Source: DATLFI01 sp035524895 (GTDB lineage: Bacteria; Acidobacteriota; Thermoanaerobaculia; Multivoradales; Multivoraceae). Taken from it: DNA of 16,884 bases. The notes beneath the pieces were generated by a model. The model did not search any database and was not told the origin of the DNA. It saw only the letters and a list, made by a program, of their open reading frames with translations. Every line of letters begins with the position of its first letter. Positions within the stretch are counted from its first letter, which is position 1. Of the stretch, positions 14,657 through 16,884 are shown one piece after another. Location of the stretch: the NCBI GenBank assembly GCA_035524895.1, contig DATLFI010000437.1, positions 1 to 16,884 of the forward strand. Direction: 5' to 3'. The position numbers were made by a program, and so were the translations under genes.

Positions 14657-14680
14657 CTCTCCGGAGAGTAACTAGCTCTC
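14657..14680 (-). promoter_or_regulatory. Overlapping alternative stems around the manC ribosome site
   Basis: In the mRNA, GAGAG (14680-14676) can pair with CUCUC (14668-14664), or CUCU can pair with AGAG across CTCTCCGGAGAG (14668-14657), which would hide the GGAGAG ribosome site. The two stems share bases and exclude each other. They are short (4-5 bp), so this may be chance. Confidence 0.25.
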
Positions 14681-14706
14681 GGCGCGGCGAGGGTTTCGCT
14701 CGAGCC

Positions 14707-15426
14707 TCAGCGCTCGGTCCCGCGCTCCGCCGGACCAGCAGCGCCCGACGGGGGCACTGCCGTGCGGAAGACGGCGACCTCGGCGAGCGGCTTGCGGACC
14801 AGCGCGGGCACCATGGCATCCGGTGCTGGGAACCCGACCGGGAACAGGATGTAGGGCTTCTCGTTCGGCGGACGCTCGAGGACCTGGCCGAGAAACGCCA
14901 TCGGGCTCGGCGTGTGGGTGAGCGTGGCGAGACCCATGAGGTGCAGCGCCGTGATGAACAGCCCGCACGCTATGCCGACGCTCTCCTTGACGTAGTAGTT
15001 CTTGCGCTTGGCTCCCGCTTCGGTCACGCCGTGGAGCTCCGCGAACACCACGACCAGCCAGGGCGCGGTCTCGAGGAATGGCTTGTGCCAGTCGGTGCCG
15101 AGCGGGCGCAGCGCCTCGAGCCATTCGGGCGGCATCCGTCCGCCGAGGTAGTTGATCCGTTCCTCGCGCTCGGCCGCCTCGCGGATGCGGCGCTTGATCA
15201 CCGGATCGTCGATCGCGACGAAGTGCCAAGGTTGTCGGTGAGCGCCGGACGGGGCGGTGGACGCGGTGGCGATCGCGAGCTCGATCAGCTCGCGCGGCAC
15301 CGGGTTCGGCGCGAAGTCGCGCACCGACCGGCGTCGGTCCATCTCCTGGTAGAGCTCGCGCGCCCGCGATGCCATCTCGGCGGGCTCGAGCCGCTGCGGA
15401 CGATAGGGCACTCGCGGCAAGGTCAC
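14707..15426 (-). CDS. Iodotyrosine deiodinase-like flavoprotein (nitroreductase superfamily)
   Basis: The 239-residue product matches the IYD branch of the FMN-dependent nitroreductase fold. It has the FMN-binding RRRSVRDF (31-38), STAPSGAHRQPWHFV (56-70), an active-site lid EERINYLGGRM (88-98) through EWLEALRPLGTDWHKPFLETAPW (101-123), ESVGIACG (148-155), LATLTHTPSPMAFL (166-179) and RPPNEKPYILFPVGFPAPDAMVP. E89, Y93 and K115 align with E157, Y161 and K182 of human IYD, which hold the amino acid zwitterion; one extra residue lies between Y and K. IYD reductively removes halogen from mono- and dihalotyrosines. Bacterial homologues exist, but native substrates are mostly unknown. The start is GTG at 15426, overlapping the decarboxylase stop as GTGA, with GAGG just upstream. 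Translation is thus coupled. Other nitroreductase activities remain possible. Confidence 0.85.
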   Translation of the reverse strand: MTLPRVPYRPQRLEPAEMASRARELYQEMDRRRSVRDFAPNPVPRELIELAIATASTAPSGAHRQPWHFVAIDDPVIKRRIREAAEREERINYLGGRMPPEWLEALRPLGTDWHKPFLETAPWLVVVFAELHGVTEAGAKRKNYYVKESVGIACGLFITALHLMGLATLTHTPSPMAFLGQVLERPPNEKPYILFPVGFPAPDAMVPALVRKPLAEVAVFRTAVPPSGAAGPAERGTER

Positions 15427-16880
15427 CGCGCGCCCTCGGCCCGCAGCGCCGCGGCGAGACCGCGCACCAGCTCCCAGGTCTCGTGCACGCGCTCACGCGT
15501 CGTGCGCAGGTTACCGATGGCCCAGCGCAGCACCACCCTGCCCCCGAGCTCGGTGTGGGAGAGGAAAGCGCGGCCGTCGGCGTTCACTCGACGGAGCAGC
15601 TCTTGGTTGAAGCGATCGACCGACTCGCCGTCCGTCACCGCGCGCTCGGGGAGCGCGCGGAAGCAGACCACCGAGAACGGCACCGGGGCCGAGACCTCGA
15701 AGCCGGGCTCACCACGGATGGCGGCCGCGAGCTCGGTAGCGAGCGCGCAGTGCGCGCGAATGCGCCGGCGCAGCCCCTCGACGCCGAAGCGACGGATCAC
15801 CATCCACAGCTTGAGCGCGCGGAACCGCCGGCCGAGCTGCACGCCCAGGTCCATCAACGAGACCACCTCGGGCTCCTCCTCGGTCTGCAGGTACGCGGGC
15901 ACCAGCGAGAAGGCTTCGCGCAAGGGAGCGTAGCCGCGGGTGTAGAGCACCGAGCAGTCGACGGGCACGAACAGCCACTTGTGCGGATTGACCACGATCG
16001 AGTCTGCCAGCTCCAGCCCGTCGAGGAGTGCGCGATACTCCGGACAGATCGCCGCCGAGCCGGCATATGCGGCGTCGACGTGCAGCCAGAGCTGCTCCGC
16101 CGCGCACACCTCGGCGACGGCGCGCAGCGGATCGATGCTGGTGGTCGAGGTGGTGCCGGCGGTGGCGACCACCGCGATCGGCAGCCGGCCGGCCGCTCGA
16201 TCCTCGCGCACCAGCCCGCGCAGCGCGGCAGGGTCGAGCCGAAACGAAGAGTCGGCGGGCACGTGGCGCACGCCGGCGAGACCGAGGCCGAGCGTCATCG
16301 CCGCCTTGTCGACCGAGGCGTGAGCATGCACGCTCGTGTAGATCACCGGCGGCGGACCTCCGGCGAGGCCCTGCTCGCGGCAGCTCGGCAGAGCCCGGTG
16401 ACGCGCAGCCACGAGCGCGAGCAAGGTGCTGATCGAAGCCGTGTCGTTGATGTGGCCGCGGAACGCCTCCGGCAAGTCGAGCATCTGCCGCAGCCAGTCG
16501 CAGGTCCGCTCCTCGAGCTCGGTGGCGGCTGGAGACGTGCGCCAGAGCATGGCATTGACGTTGGTCGCGGCGGCGAGTGTCTCCGCGGCGATGCCGGGCG
16601 CCGAGCCGGTGATCGCGAAGTAGGCAAAGAAGCCCGGATGGTTCCAGTGCGTGAGCGCCGGCTCGATCGTCGCGGCGTAGTCCGCGAAGATCGACTCGAA
16701 GGACTCGGGCTCCACCGGCGGTGACGCCGGCAGAGCAGCGAGGAGGTCACCCGGGCGCGTACGCGCGAGCACCGGCTTGGTGGCCACCTGCTCGAGGTAG
16801 TCGGCGGCCACATCAGCAGCGCGGCGAAGCGCCTCGCGAGCCTCGCCGGCGGGCACGTCGCCGGTGTCGGCGGCGGGCAC
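15423..16880 (-). CDS. PLP-dependent aromatic-L-amino-acid-type decarboxylase (group II; 5' end uncertain)
   Basis: This cytoplasmic enzyme family decarboxylates tyrosine, DOPA, tryptophan and relatives to amines. Numbered from a GTG at 16880, the 485 residues show HWNHPGFFAYF (78-88), LWRTSPAATELE (112-123), DTASIST (146-152, phosphate binding), H187 that stacks on PLP, HVDAAYAG (267-274) with D269 pairing to the pyridine nitrogen, and the Schiff-base lysine K301 in NPHKW. Y330 in PAYL corresponds to the catalytic loop tyrosine (Y332 of human AADC) and favours true decarboxylation over the aldehyde-synthase variant, which has Phe here. The frame stays open to the right edge, so the true start may be this GTG, a GTG at 16856, or outside. 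The first residues hold an 8-residue near-repeat (DVPA). It overlaps the deiodinase-like gene by 4 nt. Confidence 0.9.
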   Translation of the reverse strand: MPAADTGDVPAGEAREALRRAADVAADYLEQVATKPVLARTRPGDLLAALPASPPVEPESFESIFADYAATIEPALTHWNHPGFFAYFAITGSAPGIAAETLAAATNVNAMLWRTSPAATELEERTCDWLRQMLDLPEAFRGHINDTASISTLLALVAARHRALPSCREQGLAGGPPPVIYTSVHAHASVDKAAMTLGLGLAGVRHVPADSSFRLDPAALRGLVREDRAAGRLPIAVVATAGTTSTTSIDPLRAVAEVCAAEQLWLHVDAAYAGSAAICPEYRALLDGLELADSIVVNPHKWLFVPVDCSVLYTRGYAPLREAFSLVPAYLQTEEEPEVVSLMDLGVQLGRRFRALKLWMVIRRFGVEGLRRRIRAHCALATELAAAIRGEPGFEVSAPVPFSVVCFRALPERAVTDGESVDRFNQELLRRVNADGRAFLSHTELGGRVVLRWAIGNLRTTRERVHETWELVRGLAAALRAEGAR

Positions 16881-16884
16881 GTCG

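Noticed and set aside
14707..15426. BluB (dimethylbenzimidazole synthase) as the identity of the flavoprotein
   Set aside because: The lid with EERINY and the TDWHKPFLETAPW and THTPSPMAFL segments fit the IYD branch, and no cobalamin gene is nearby.
15369..16724. Plus-strand open frame of about 450 codons opposite the decarboxylase
   Set aside because: It is the complement of a gene with a complete PLP active site; the product is Arg/His/Ala-rich without motifs.

Overview
The window is a GC-rich bacterial chromosome segment, almost fully coding, with ordinary housekeeping gene order. A LolA-type lipoprotein carrier and PilM/PilN/PilO imply a diderm (Gram-negative) cell with type IV pili. The tgt-yajC-secD-secF-rel order, a FYDLN-type acidic zinc-ribbon protein and promoters of the form TTGACA-18-TGCTAC suggest a deltaproteobacterial-type lineage (Myxococcota/Desulfobacterota and relatives) or possibly an Acidobacteriota-like one. 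This is inference from gene content; no rRNA or other phylogenetic marker was available to settle it. I see no tRNA, rRNA, CRISPR array, insertion sequence or phage gene.

Left part (1-10111, all minus strand). In transcription order this runs lolA, tgt, yajC, secD, secF, a bifunctional relA/spoT homologue, then pilM, pilN, pilO (pilO runs off the left edge). lolA and tgt are packed end to end. yajC, secD and secF form the auxiliary SecDF-YajC module of the Sec translocon. A 98-bp gap with a perfect 9-bp hairpin and an overlapping TATAAT separates secF from rel. A 284-bp gap separates rel from pilM. It holds four imperfect ~22-bp repeats just after the rel stop, an inverted repeat, and a good sigma70-like promoter for the pilus genes.

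Middle part (10217-12701, plus strand). A small FYDLN-type zinc-ribbon/acidic-tail protein has its own promoter, divergent from lolA. It is followed by a two-gene unit: a stand-alone Lon-N (substrate-binding) domain protein and a SAMHD1/dGTPase-like HD phosphohydrolase.

Right part (12778-16884, minus strand). In transcription order: an aromatic-L-amino-acid-type PLP decarboxylase (near or across the right edge), an iodotyrosine-deiodinase-like flavoprotein overlapping it by 4 nt, a mannose-1-phosphate guanylyltransferase, and the tRNA m7G46 methyltransferase TrmB. TrmB converges on the HD gene. The decarboxylase/deiodinase-like pair is the most unusual feature: the deiodinase homologue keeps the E-Y-K residues that human IYD uses on halotyrosine zwitterions, and it is translationally coupled to a decarboxylase whose family acts on tyrosine-like amino acids.
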